From: Microvirga sp. VF16
GTDB taxonomy: Bacteria > Pseudomonadota > Alphaproteobacteria > Rhizobiales > Beijerinckiaceae
Direction: 5' to 3'
DNA length: 64,000 bases
Assembly (NCBI RefSeq): GCF_016864375.1
Contig: NZ_CP069354.1
Location: forward strand, 2,377,501-2,441,500
Shown: positions 9,195-16,677 of the stretch, piece by piece
How positions within the stretch are numbered: the stretch's first letter is position 1
Layout of the letters: each line of letters begins with the position of its first letter
Program-made: the position numbers and the translations under genes
Notes under the pieces: model-generated
Seen by the model: only the letters and a program-made list of their open reading frames with translations
What the model was told of the DNA's origin: nothing
Databases searched by the model: none

Positions 9195-10250
9195 GTGACT
9201 GAAACCAATGAATGCAAAAAAACAATTCTTTGCGTTGAAGACGAAGACGATCTGAGGGGAGATATCGCCGAGGAGCTGGAGGCGGCCAATTATCGCGTGC
9301 TCCAGGCCGCGAACGGCAGCGAGGCGCTCAACCTCCTGGAAAAGCACCGTCCCGACCTTGTCTTGTGCGATATCACCATGCCCGGCCTTGGCGGCTACGA
9401 CGTGCTCAAGGCCTTGCGCGAGCAGGGCACAATGTCCGACGTTCCCTTCATCTTTTTGACGGCACTCGCCGAGCGGAACGACGTTCTCAGCGGCAAGCAG
9501 GCGGGAGCGGACGATTATCTCGTCAAGCCGATCGATTACGAGATTCTGCTGGCGACCATCTCTGCCCGTCTCGACCAGGTCGCTCGCGTTCAAACGAGCG
9601 CCGTCCACAGGGCGGAGGAATCCTGGCAGGAGATCCTGAAATCGTCGAAGGGACGTACGGTCGACGCCCTGTACAAGGCAACCTTCGCCTTCGACCGCTT
9701 TCTCGTCGGCGTCGTGATTGTCGACGAGAGCGGCAGCGTCCGCGTGATGAACAAGGAAGCGCAACGCATTCTGGCCGAGGATGACGGCTTGAGCGCCTCG
9801 CAGGGCATCCTGAAGGGTTCCGTGGCCAAGCAGAACAGCAAGCTCTATTCCGCCATCGAAAAGGCCTTCGAGGAGGAGTCGCTGGATGAGATCGTCTCGT
9901 TCCCGAGGATCTCCGGTGGGCGACCTTACCTTGTCCTGATCCCCGGACAACGCTTCTCCGTGGAGGAGAGGCCGGAAGCCGTCGTCCTGCTCGTGATCGA
10001 CACGGAGCAGCGAGCCAAGGTCTCGGGCGACACGCTGGTCCGGCTCTACAACCTGACGCCCTCTGAAACTCGGGTGGCCCTCATGCTGATCGACGGCAAG
10101 CGTCTCGATCAGATCGCCGAAGTGCTCGAGGTCGCCCAGACCACGGTCGTCTTCCATCTGAAGAATCTGTTCAGGAAGACCGATACCAACCGTCAAGCGG
10201 ATCTGGTTCGCGTGCTGCTGTCGGTGCCGCTGCGCAGCGCCGGCGCCTGA
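9195..10250 (+). CDS. Response regulator with receiver, PAS-like linker and LuxR-type HTH
   Basis: The 351-residue protein uses a GTG that directly follows the kinase TAA, so translation is probably coupled. The receiver domain (about 9-130) has the acidic pair in CVEDEDD, phospho-acceptor Asp59 (LVLCDITMPG), Thr89 and Lys111 (YLVKPID). Residues of about 160-270 look like a PAS-type domain. The C-terminal segment (about 280-345) is a LuxR/GerE helix-turn-helix (LTPSETRVALMLIDGKRLDQIAEVL). It is the cognate output of the upstream kinase. The middle PAS-like domain is unusual for a NarL-type regulator, which normally has a short linker. Confidence 0.9.
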   Translation: MTETNECKKTILCVEDEDDLRGDIAEELEAANYRVLQAANGSEALNLLEKHRPDLVLCDITMPGLGGYDVLKALREQGTMSDVPFIFLTALAERNDVLSGKQAGADDYLVKPIDYEILLATISARLDQVARVQTSAVHRAEESWQEILKSSKGRTVDALYKATFAFDRFLVGVVIVDESGSVRVMNKEAQRILAEDDGLSASQGILKGSVAKQNSKLYSAIEKAFEEESLDEIVSFPRISGGRPYLVLIPGQRFSVEERPEAVVLLVIDTEQRAKVSGDTLVRLYNLTPSETRVALMLIDGKRLDQIAEVLEVAQTTVVFHLKNLFRKTDTNRQADLVRVLLSVPLRSAGA

Positions 10251-10434
10251 TCAGGTTGGCTGAAATCGTTAAGGGGCGAGCGAGGGCTTTAAGAGCTTGA
10301 TCACCATTCCGGCAAGATCGGCTTATGCCCAAGCTTTGCCACATTCTGTTCAGCTTTCAGAGAGGTTTTGAACAGTATATCTCATGACATGAAGGGGAAG
10401 GCATGCAGCCTCCCTCCTGTCGTAGGTGATGATC

Positions 10435-10797
10435 ATGAAGATCTTCCGTCTTGTTTCCGGTACTGCTGCGGCTCTGGCGCTGGTCACCGGCCTGGCTGCC
10501 GCTCAACCGGCTGCAGCGCGTGATCGCCTGTCTCCCGGTGCCGCGGTGGCTCTCGGAGCTCTGGGAGGTCTTGCGGTCGGTGCCGCCGTTGGGGCGGCCG
10601 TCGCTCAACCTCAGCCTCCGGTCGTCTATCGCGCGCCTCCGCCGCCCCCGCCGCCCGTCTATGTGGAAGAGCGTCGGCCGGTTTATTACGAGCGCCCGGT
10701 CCGCGAGGTCTATGTGGAGCGCTGCTTCACGGAGCGTTACCGGGAATGGGTTCCCGGCTGGGGCTGGGAGCATCGCAGCCGCCGCGTCTGCCGCTAA
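10435..10797 (+). CDS. Small secreted protein with glycine-rich segment and Pro/Tyr tail
   Basis: The 120-residue protein starts at the ATG that has AGGTG about eight bases upstream. Two in-frame codons just upstream (GTG 10426, ATG 10429) are less well placed. A signal peptide (MKIFRLVSGTAAALALVTGLAAA) precedes an Ala/Gly-rich stretch (GAAVALGALGGLAVGAAVGAAVA) of the glycine-zipper type. A Pro run and a Tyr/Arg/Glu-rich tail with two cysteines follow. Such small envelope proteins are common in Hyphomicrobiales, and their function is unknown. A strong terminator follows 13 bp after the stop. Confidence 0.75.
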   Translation: MKIFRLVSGTAAALALVTGLAAAQPAAARDRLSPGAAVALGALGGLAVGAAVGAAVAQPQPPVVYRAPPPPPPPVYVEERRPVYYERPVREVYVERCFTERYREWVPGWGWEHRSRRVCR

Positions 10798-10810
10798 GGA
10801 TTTGAGAGAG

Positions 10811-10838
10811 GGCCCGCTTCTGGCGGGCCTTTTCTTTT
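10811..10838 (+). terminator. Rho-independent terminator
   Basis: A 7-bp stem (GGCCCGC at 10811-10817 with GCGGGCC at 10823-10829) encloses a 5-nt loop and is followed by TTTTCTTTT. It terminates the small secreted protein gene. Confidence 0.9.
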
Positions 10839-10901
10839 GACGTCCTCGAAACGGGGATTCGGCTGCCGCGTTGAAAGCATGAAATCTCATGGAGCTCTGC
10901 C

Positions 10902-11096
10902 ATGACGGGCACACCGAAAGATCCTGCCGCTTCCGATCAGACGAAGCTCAATCCAGGCGATCAGGCCGAGCCGGGAACTCCGGGCGCGGGCGAGAATGTC
11001 TGCCCGGAATGCAAGGGCAGCGGCCGCATTGGCGTCACGCCATGCCCGATCTGCGGCGGCACGGGCACGATCATCGAGGGGATCGGCGGGGCTTAG
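10902..11096 (+). CDS. Small DnaJ-type zinc-ribbon-like protein
   Basis: The 64-residue protein starts at an ATG eight bases after GGAG. The N-terminal half is hydrophilic and disorder-like. The C-terminal half carries two CxxCxGxG motifs (CPECKGSG and CPICGGTG), the zinc-binding repeat of the DnaJ central domain. Four cysteines in this spacing should bind one zinc ion. It contains no J domain and no client-binding domain, so a full chaperone role cannot be claimed. The stop overlaps the convergent DUF2842 gene by four bases. Confidence 0.7.
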   Translation: MTGTPKDPAASDQTKLNPGDQAEPGTPGAGENVCPECKGSGRIGVTPCPICGGTGTIIEGIGGA

Positions 11097-11302
11097 GATT
11101 TGTCCGGCTTCGCCATCCAGCGGATGAGCGGCATGAGCGGAACGATCCAGATCAGGCCGAGCACGATATAGGCGACGGTCTGAAGGAGCTTCGGCGCCTG
11201 CGTGATCCGGCCTTCGGCAACCGCCATCGCGAACAGCGCATAGACAATGATGAAGGTCAGCATCACCACTGTGCCGATCAGCTTGCGTGAGCGAGAGCCC
11301 AT
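11093..11302 (-). CDS. DUF2842-type small membrane protein
   Basis: The 69-residue protein has two predicted transmembrane helices, about 9-29 and 40-60 (LIGTVVMLTFIIVYALFAMAV and LLQTVAYIVLGLIWIVPLMPLI), and a short basic C-terminus. The pattern fits DUF2842, a small inner-membrane family of alphaproteobacteria. It is divergent from the heme A synthase gene just upstream, a neighbourhood that hints at respiratory-chain assembly. That link is inference only, and no function is established for the family as far as I know. Confidence 0.65.
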   Translation of the reverse strand: MGSRSRKLIGTVVMLTFIIVYALFAMAVAEGRITQAPKLLQTVAYIVLGLIWIVPLMPLIRWMAKPDKS

Positions 11303-11433
11303 GGCCGAAACCCCTCAATCATCAAAGTCGTGTCGCTGCGGTGCGTCACCGGCATGAATTGCCTCCAGGAGACAGAGCCTCTATGTGACGTCCGTATCCT
11401 GGGTTCAAGCCCTAATCGACGATGAGAGTGAGC

Positions 11434-12504
11434 ATGGCTGTCGCAGCCTCCACCGAGGGCGTGCCGCTGGCGCGCGTGTCCCAAAGCCGATCCCTGTCCG
11501 CCATTCGCGCCTGGATCTATTGCCTTGCGGCGCTGGTCGTCCTGATGGTCGCCGTCGGCGGAGCCACGCGCCTGACGGGCTCGGGGCTTTCGATTACGGA
11601 GTGGAAGCCCGTCACCGGCGCCATTCCGCCGCTGACTGAACAGGCCTGGATGGCGGAGTTCGAGAAGTACCGGCAGATCTCGCAATATGAGCTCGTCAAT
11701 AAGGGCATGACCCTTTCCGAGTTCAAGTTCATCTATGGCTGGGAGTGGGGACACCGGCAGCTCGGTCGCCTGATCGGCCTCGTCTTTTTCGTGCCGCTGG
11801 TCTGGTTCTGGGCGAGAGGTGCCATCAAGGGCAAGCTCGCCTTGACGCTTCTCGGCATCGGAGCCCTCGGTGGCCTTCAGGGCGCCATCGGCTGGATCAT
11901 GGTAGCGTCGGGTCTCGAACCCGGCATGACGGCGGTCGCCCCCATCAAGTTAGCCCTGCATCTCACCGTCGCCAGCATTATCCTCGCCTGCCTCGTTTGG
12001 GTGGCGTCGGGGTTGAAGGACCGTTCGGCCTCGTTCAGCCAGGAGATCCGCGCCGGCTATGCACCGCGCATCCTCGCCGGGTTGATTCTGTTCCAGATCG
12101 CTCTCGGCGGCCTCGTGGCCGGCTCGAAAGCAGGACTGACCTACAACACTTGGCCTCTGATGGATGGCGCTCTCGTTCCGCCGGCATCGGCTCTGTTCTC
12201 GGTCACGCCCTGGATCGAGAACTTCGTGGATAATGTCATCCTGGTCCAGTTCAACCACCGGCTTGTGGCCTATGCCATTGTCGCTTTCGCCGTGTTGCAT
12301 GCGTGGACCCTGCGTCGGCAGGCTCCGAATTCGAAGACCGCCAGCCGCGCAACGGGAATGGCCGGTTTGATGCTGGCGCAGATGATTCTCGGAATCGTGA
12401 CCCTGCTGCTTGTGGTGCCGCTCTGGGCTGGATTGGCGCATCAGGTCTTCGCTATGGCTGTACTCACCATGGCCATCGTCCACGCTCGCGTGAGCAACGC
12501 CTGA
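11434..12504 (+). CDS. ctaA: Heme A synthase (COX15/CtaA)
   Basis: The 356-residue integral membrane protein has about eight transmembrane helices. It oxidises the C8 methyl of heme O to make heme A for aa3-type cytochrome oxidase. Seen family marks are GGATRLTGSGLSITEWKP at the N-terminus and the haem-ligating histidines in WEWGHRQLGRLIG and later in LVQFNHRLVAYAIV and LAHQVFAMAVL. The length fits the alphaproteobacterial COX15 form. An in-frame ATG at 11422 is an alternative start. The chosen one has GAGAG upstream. The gene has its own transcript between a divergent DUF2842 gene and a convergent DUF1236 gene. Confidence 0.93.
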   Translation: MAVAASTEGVPLARVSQSRSLSAIRAWIYCLAALVVLMVAVGGATRLTGSGLSITEWKPVTGAIPPLTEQAWMAEFEKYRQISQYELVNKGMTLSEFKFIYGWEWGHRQLGRLIGLVFFVPLVWFWARGAIKGKLALTLLGIGALGGLQGAIGWIMVASGLEPGMTAVAPIKLALHLTVASIILACLVWVASGLKDRSASFSQEIRAGYAPRILAGLILFQIALGGLVAGSKAGLTYNTWPLMDGALVPPASALFSVTPWIENFVDNVILVQFNHRLVAYAIVAFAVLHAWTLRRQAPNSKTASRATGMAGLMLAQMILGIVTLLLVVPLWAGLAHQVFAMAVLTMAIVHARVSNA

Positions 12505-12535
12505 CAAAAGAAAAGGGCGGCCGATGAGGCCGCCC
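12503..12535 (-). terminator. Rho-independent terminator of the DUF1236 gene
   Basis: An 8-bp stem (GGGCGGCC at 12515-12522 with GGCCGCCC at 12528-12535) encloses a 5-nt loop. Read on the minus strand it is followed by TTTTCTTTTG. It lies directly after the ctaA stop and may also act against read-through from ctaA. Confidence 0.8.
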
Positions 12536-12558
12536 CGAAACCAAACTCCCACTGGAAA

Positions 12559-12975
12559 TTAGCGGATGACCTGGACGACGCGGCGGGTGCCGGGCTCGAC
12601 CAGAACCGGGGTGTCGTTGACGACCGTGTAGCGATAGTTGGTCACGCCATACTCGGCCGGAACCTCGTAATAGGTCACGCCGGAAGCAGGGAGGACCGCG
12701 CCAACGCGAACCTCTTCGGCGTAGCGGTAGGACGGAACGCCCTGGGTGACGACATACTGACGGAAGCGGGGTTGAGCCTCGCCGGCCAGACCGCCAACGA
12801 TCGCTCCGGTCACACCGCCAACAGCCGCACCGATTGGGCCACCAACGATCGCGCCGCCAACGGCCCCCGTGGCAGCACCGGCAGCGGCACCGCCAGCGGC
12901 CGGGTCCTGAGCAAAGGCGCCAACCGGGGCGAGGGCCACAAGCATAGCGCCGGCAAACAAGATCTTCTTGGACAT
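12559..12975 (-). CDS. DUF1236 secreted protein with glycine-zipper segment
   Basis: The 138-residue protein starts at an ATG eight bases after AGGAG. The signal peptide ends near GAFAQ. An Ala/Gly-rich region (about 25-65) with repeated GxxxG spacing (GGAIVGGPIGAAVGGVTGAIVGG) resembles glycine-zipper envelope proteins. The C-terminal part is the DUF1236 motif (YYEVPAEYGVTNYRYTVV and VLVEPGTRRVVQVI). The family is abundant in Hyphomicrobiales, with a presumed periplasmic or outer-membrane location and unknown role. It is monocistronic with its own terminator. Confidence 0.82.
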   Translation of the reverse strand: MSKKILFAGAMLVALAPVGAFAQDPAAGGAAAGAATGAVGGAIVGGPIGAAVGGVTGAIVGGLAGEAQPRFRQYVVTQGVPSYRYAEEVRVGAVLPASGVTYYEVPAEYGVTNYRYTVVNDTPVLVEPGTRRVVQVIR

Positions 12976-13440
12976 TGATCTGCTCCTAGACTGGTGAAGT
13001 CTGGAGCTTAACGGCCAAGCGGAAGGGTGGTTCCGACTCGAAAAATGCGTTTTACAGCAGGAGCTCCAGGTATCGTTTATCGGGTCCAACTTCGTTGCAA
13101 AGCTTGAACTGTGCATCGAATATGAAAGTCTAACTGAGAACTGAGCTGGGCAGGTTCAGCGGGCCCACTCCATTCAAAACCTTTAAAAATAAACTTTTGA
13201 AAGGATACTCCGCGACTCATGTCAGAAGCTTGGCGGCTCGTGCCAGGACCTTGCACGAGCCGAGCCCTTTGCGATGAATGGCTTGAAATCACTCAATCGA
13301 ATCCTTCGGTCGCGAAAAATCGTAGTGGGAATACGGCAGGAATTAGGAAATCAGTACTTGCTCTGCTACAGGTGAACAATATTAAGATAGGTTAACCCCT
13401 AGATTCAGGGCTGTAGGAACAGGCTTATGAGGAGTCAGGC
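12976..13440. other. Intergenic region (465 bp) with an isolated hairpin
   Basis: No gene is supported here. It holds the 5' region of the DUF1236 gene and of the ParA gene. A perfect 9-bp hairpin (GGCTCGTGC at 13235-13243 with GCACGAGCC at 13253-13261) stands alone about 180 bp before parA and has no clear T-run. The part next to parA is AT-rich. Confidence 0.4.
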
Positions 13441-14115
13441 ATGAATGTGCTGGTCTTTGCTTCGCGGAAAGGCGGCTCGGGTAAGAGCACGCTTGCTGCT
13501 CACCTCGCGAGTTATATCGCCAACCCTTCGCGCCCAACGTTGTTGATCGACAACGATCCGCAGGGCTCCCTATCTCTCTGGCACAAGATCCGCAATCAGG
13601 AATACTTGGGCCTCAAGCATAATACCCGTCATATCGACGATGCGCTCAAGGAAGCGAAGCGCGAGGGTTATGAGTGGGTGCTGGTCGATACGCCCCCGAA
13701 CAAGTCCTCGATCGTCTCCGACGCGATCAAGCACGCCACGCTCGTGATCGTTCCCACCCGGGCGAGCCTATTCGACATCGCGGCCTTACAGGATACGGTC
13801 GCCATCGCGCGCGAACATCGCAAGCCTTACGCCGCAGTGATCAATGCCGCTCCGGCCAAACACGGCGATATCGAGGCTCATGTGGTTGCCGATGCGCGCG
13901 GTGCACTGAACGCGCTCCAGGTTCCGGTCTGGGCCGGCCAGATTACTCATCGTCCCGAGCTGACACTGTCTCTCGCAACAGGCGAGGGCGCACGGGAATA
14001 CGATGCGAAGTCGCAGGGCGCCGATGAGATCGGGCGCCTCTGGACGGCTCTCGAGCGTTCGCTTAACGCCATCCACAACACCTATAAGAAGGCCGGCGCT
14101 TCTCGCGCTGCATAA
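13441..14115 (+). CDS. Orphan ParA/MinD-family ATPase
   Basis: The 224-residue protein has the deviant Walker A KGGSGKST at residues 10-17 with both the signature and catalytic lysines, a switch motif IDNDPQGS, and Walker B WVLVDTPP. The length is typical for ParA-like proteins without an N-terminal DNA-binding domain, including the VirC1 type. Such ATPases form ATP-dependent dimers that position DNA or protein cargo. No parB, parS or conjugation gene is visible nearby, so the cargo is unknown. The gene ends at a strong bidirectional terminator. Confidence 0.88.
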   Translation: MNVLVFASRKGGSGKSTLAAHLASYIANPSRPTLLIDNDPQGSLSLWHKIRNQEYLGLKHNTRHIDDALKEAKREGYEWVLVDTPPNKSSIVSDAIKHATLVIVPTRASLFDIAALQDTVAIAREHRKPYAAVINAAPAKHGDIEAHVVADARGALNALQVPVWAGQITHRPELTLSLATGEGAREYDAKSQGADEIGRLWTALERSLNAIHNTYKKAGASRAA

Positions 14116-14135
14116 GTGTTGGATTTCATCTCAAC

Positions 14136-14166
14136 AAAAAGGGCGGCTCTCGGGCCGCCCTTTTTG
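14136..14166 (+). terminator. Bidirectional Rho-independent terminator
   Basis: A GC stem (GGGCGGC at 14141-14147 with GCCGCCC at 14154-14160) is flanked by AAAAA and TTTTT, so it can work on both strands. It ends the ParA gene and may stop transcripts arriving from the convergent metY gene. Confidence 0.9.
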
Positions 14167-14175
14167 TTGTCCCAA

Positions 14176-14206
14176 CATCATGCCCGGCACAAGGCCGGGC
14201 ATGATG
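14176..14206. repeat. Short palindromic intergenic repeat
   Basis: A perfect 13-bp inverted repeat (CATCATGCCCGGC with its complement at 14194-14206) closes a 5-nt loop. The same GGCCGGGCATGA-type hairpin recurs near 24240, 33075 and 41885 in this window, always between genes. It is a REP-like family. Confidence 0.8.
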
Positions 14207-14241
14207 GGTGAGAATGACCAAAGGCCAATAGTAGAATCTGG

Positions 14242-15525
14242 TTACGCTGCGTCCAGCGCCTGATTGAGGTCATCGATCAGATCCTGCGTGTCTTCGAGGC
14301 CAATGGAGAGGCGCACGACCTCCGGACCTGCGCCGGCCTGCGTCTTCTGCTCATCCGTGAGCTGGCGGTGAGTGGTCGAGGCCGGGTGGATTACCAGCGA
14401 GCGGGTATCGCCGATATTGGCCAGATGCGAGAACAGCTTGAGGTTCGAGACGAGCTTCACGCCGGCCTCGTACCCACCCTTGAGGCCGAAGGTGAACACC
14501 GCGCCGGCGCCTTTGGGGCAGTATTGCTTGGCGAGGTTGTGATAGCGATCATCGCGTAGGCCCGGATAGCTGACCCAGGACACCTTGCTGTGGGTCGACA
14601 GATGCTCAGCGACCGCGAGCGTATTGTCCGAATGGCGCTGCATGCGCAGCGGCAGGGTCTCGATTCCGTTGAGGATCAGGAAGGCGTTGAAGGGCGAGAG
14701 CGCCGGCCCGAGATCGCGCAGGCCGAGAACGCGGCAGGCGATGGCGAAACCGAAATTCCCGAAGGTCTCGCCGAGCACCATGCCGCCGTATTCCGGACGC
14801 GGCTTGGAGAGCATCGGGTAGCGGTCGTCGCCCGCGAAGTTGAAGGAGCCGCCATCGACGATCAGACCGCCGATGGAATTGCCGTGGCCGCCGAGGAACT
14901 TGGTGGCGGAATGGACGATGATGTCGGCACCATGCTCGAAGGGCCTGATCAGGTACGGCGTCGCCATCGTGTTGTCGACGATGAACGGAATGCGATGCTT
15001 CTTGGCGATGGCCGCGATCGCCTGAAGGTCGACGATCACGCCGCCTGGATTGGCGATGGATTCGACGAAGATCGCCTTGGTCTTCGGCGTGATGGCGGCT
15101 TCGAAGCTCGATGGGTCGTCGGCATTGGCCCAGGCGACGTTCCAGCCGAAATTCTTATAGGAATGGTTGAACTGGTTGATCGAGCCGCCATAGAGCTGCT
15201 TGGCCGCGACGAACTCGTCGCCGGGTTGCAGCAGGGTATGGAACACCAGGAATTCGGCCGCATGGCCGGAGGCCACCGCAAGGGCGGCAGTGCCGCCTTC
15301 GAGGGCCGCGACGCGCTCTTCCAGCACGGCGCAGGTCGGATTGCCGATTCGGGAATAGATGTTGCCGAAGGCCTGCAAGCCGAAGAGCGAGGCCGCATGG
15401 TCCACATCGTCGAAAACGAAGGACGTGGTCTGGTAGATCGGCGTCGCGCGGGCACCGGTCGCAGCATCGGGAGCCGCCCCGGCATGGATGGCGAGCGTGT
15501 TGAAGCCTGGCAGACGGTCGGTCAT
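14242..15525 (-). CDS. metY: O-acetylhomoserine sulfhydrylase (aminocarboxypropyltransferase)
   Basis: The 427-residue PLP enzyme belongs to the Cys/Met metabolism family. It makes homocysteine directly from O-acetylhomoserine and sulfide in the cytoplasm. Seen motifs are [11 protein letters not shown] near the N-terminus, [10 protein letters not shown], the PLP-stacking region YGGSINQF, and the PLP lysine in [12 protein letters not shown]. The length of about 430 and NPGGVIVDL context fit MetY rather than the shorter MetB/MetC group. GAGGAA lies about 11 bases before the ATG. The promoter upstream holds a perfect dyad in its spacer (see separate entry). Confidence 0.93.
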   Translation of the reverse strand: MTDRLPGFNTLAIHAGAAPDAATGARATPIYQTTSFVFDDVDHAASLFGLQAFGNIYSRIGNPTCAVLEERVAALEGGTAALAVASGHAAEFLVFHTLLQPGDEFVAAKQLYGGSINQFNHSYKNFGWNVAWANADDPSSFEAAITPKTKAIFVESIANPGGVIVDLQAIAAIAKKHRIPFIVDNTMATPYLIRPFEHGADIIVHSATKFLGGHGNSIGGLIVDGGSFNFAGDDRYPMLSKPRPEYGGMVLGETFGNFGFAIACRVLGLRDLGPALSPFNAFLILNGIETLPLRMQRHSDNTLAVAEHLSTHSKVSWVSYPGLRDDRYHNLAKQYCPKGAGAVFTFGLKGGYEAGVKLVSNLKLFSHLANIGDTRSLVIHPASTTHRQLTDEQKTQAGAGPEVVRLSIGLEDTQDLIDDLNQALDAA

Positions 15526-15560
15526 GGTCGGAGCGTTCCTCTAGGAAATGAAGGCGTTCT

Positions 15561-15589
15561 ATTTAAAGAACGGATCGTTCTTCCGTCAA
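15561..15589 (-). promoter_or_regulatory. metY promoter with dyad operator in the spacer
   Basis: On the minus strand TTGACG (15589-15584), a 17-bp spacer and TTAAAT (15566-15561) form a good sigma-70-type promoter about 40 bp before the metY ATG. The spacer is almost wholly a perfect inverted repeat, AAGAAC-N5-GTTCTT (15566-15582). A repressor bound there would block RNA polymerase. The regulator is not known. Confidence 0.6.
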
Positions 15590-15653
15590 GGAGCGTATTA
15601 GGTAACTCGCGGCGTCACCCCCGGCGGCCGAAGGTCGGGATGACAAGGGCAAT

Positions 15654-16178
15654 TCAGGGCCGATTGAGGCTGAGCTTCTGGAAGCCCTTCCCTGACAGAA
15701 CCGGCTTCTTGGCGCTCAGCATCCGCGAGTTCACGCCCTGCCAGGAAATCTCACCGGAAAGACGGCCGAATTCGATCTTCGGGCAGCGGTCCATGACGAC
15801 CTTGAGGCCCTTGGCCTCGGCCTTGGCGGCGGCTTCGTCGTTGCGCACGGAGAGTTGCATCCACAAAACCTTGGGCAGCGGATCGAGCGCCAAAGCCTCG
15901 TCCGTGATCGGGCCTGCGGCTTCCGAATTGCGGAAGATCTCGACCATGTCGATGGGACCGGGCACGTCCTTCAGAGAGGCATAGACCTTCTTGCCGAGAA
16001 GCTCGCCGCCGGCGAGGCCCGGATTGATCGGGATCACATCATAGCCCCGCTCCAGCAGGTACTTGGTGACGATCCAGCTTGGACGGGCGGGGTTCTGCGA
16101 GGCTCCGACCAGCGCGATGGTCTTCACGCTGTTGAGGATGCCGCGGATGTAATCGTTCGGATAATTGTCGTGGTTCAT
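15654..16178 (-). CDS. CoA-binding domain protein (YccU-like)
   Basis: The 174-residue protein has the CoA_binding_2 Rossmann fold. A short N-terminal helix is followed by TIALVGASQNPARPSWIVTKYL (glycine-rich nucleotide loop), then VIPINPGLAGGELLGKKVYASL and a terminal VVMDRCPKIEF motif. All are typical of the YccU group. These proteins bind CoA in vitro, but their cell role is unclear. The start at MNHDNYPNDY matches the usual family start better than the upstream ATG at 16229. No strong ribosome site is seen for either. The gene is divergent from the thioesterase gene. Confidence 0.82.
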   Translation of the reverse strand: MNHDNYPNDYIRGILNSVKTIALVGASQNPARPSWIVTKYLLERGYDVIPINPGLAGGELLGKKVYASLKDVPGPIDMVEIFRNSEAAGPITDEALALDPLPKVLWMQLSVRNDEAAAKAEAKGLKVVMDRCPKIEFGRLSGEISWQGVNSRMLSAKKPVLSGKGFQKLSLNRP

Positions 16179-16227
16179 GGGTGGAACGTATGGGATAGGG
16201 CAGGGCAGTTCAATGAGCATTTGACGC

Positions 16228-16665
16228 ATGGCTTCGCATCACCCGATCATGACCAAGGACGAGCTGACGGCGTTCCTCGACCGGGAATTCCCGCAGATGC
16301 ATGCGGGCGGCCGCAGCTATTTCGTGGATGAGATCGGACCGCTCTCGGCCCGCATGCGGATGGACTATCACGAGCGCCACCTGCGCCCTGGCGGCACCAT
16401 CTCGGGGCCTGCCATGATGGCGCTGGCGGATCTTGCCCTCTATGCGGCGATTCTCGCCCATATCGGCCCGGTGGCGCTCGCCGTTACGACGAGTCTCAAC
16501 TTCAATTTCCTGAGAAAGCCCGAGCCGCGCGCGCTCATCGCCGAGTGCCGTCTGCTGAAGCTCGGCAAGCGCCTGGCCGTCGGCGATGTCTCGATCTACT
16601 CCGAAGGCAGTTCTGACGTGGTCTGCCATGCGACCGGGACCTATTCGATCCCCGATCGTCGTTAG
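16228..16665 (+). CDS. PaaI/hotdog-fold acyl-CoA thioesterase
   Basis: The 145-residue protein is of hotdog-fold type. Conserved features are HLRPGGTISGPAMMALADLALYAAI (the long hotdog helix with the catalytic Asp region) and LNFNFLRKPEP, followed by strands ending in HATGTYSIP. Members hydrolyse CoA thioesters. The substrate cannot be told. It converges with the GST gene, leaving 12 bp between stops. An internal ATG at 16249 is an alternative start. No clear Shine-Dalgarno sequence is present for either. Confidence 0.82.
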   Translation: MASHHPIMTKDELTAFLDREFPQMHAGGRSYFVDEIGPLSARMRMDYHERHLRPGGTISGPAMMALADLALYAAILAHIGPVALAVTTSLNFNFLRKPEPRALIAECRLLKLGKRLAVGDVSIYSEGSSDVVCHATGTYSIPDRR

Positions 16666-16677
16666 GCTCGTTGCTGC

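Noticed and set aside
8895..10196. A 433-codon open frame on the minus strand
   Set aside because: It is antisense to the histidine kinase and response regulator genes, with no recognisable domain.
15526..15650. SAM-II type riboswitch ahead of metY
   Set aside because: The leader is short. No pseudoknot-like pattern was seen, only a promoter with a dyad.
14590..15984. A 464-codon open frame on the plus strand
   Set aside because: It is antisense to metY and the CoA-binding gene. It is only a by-product of GC-rich codon use.
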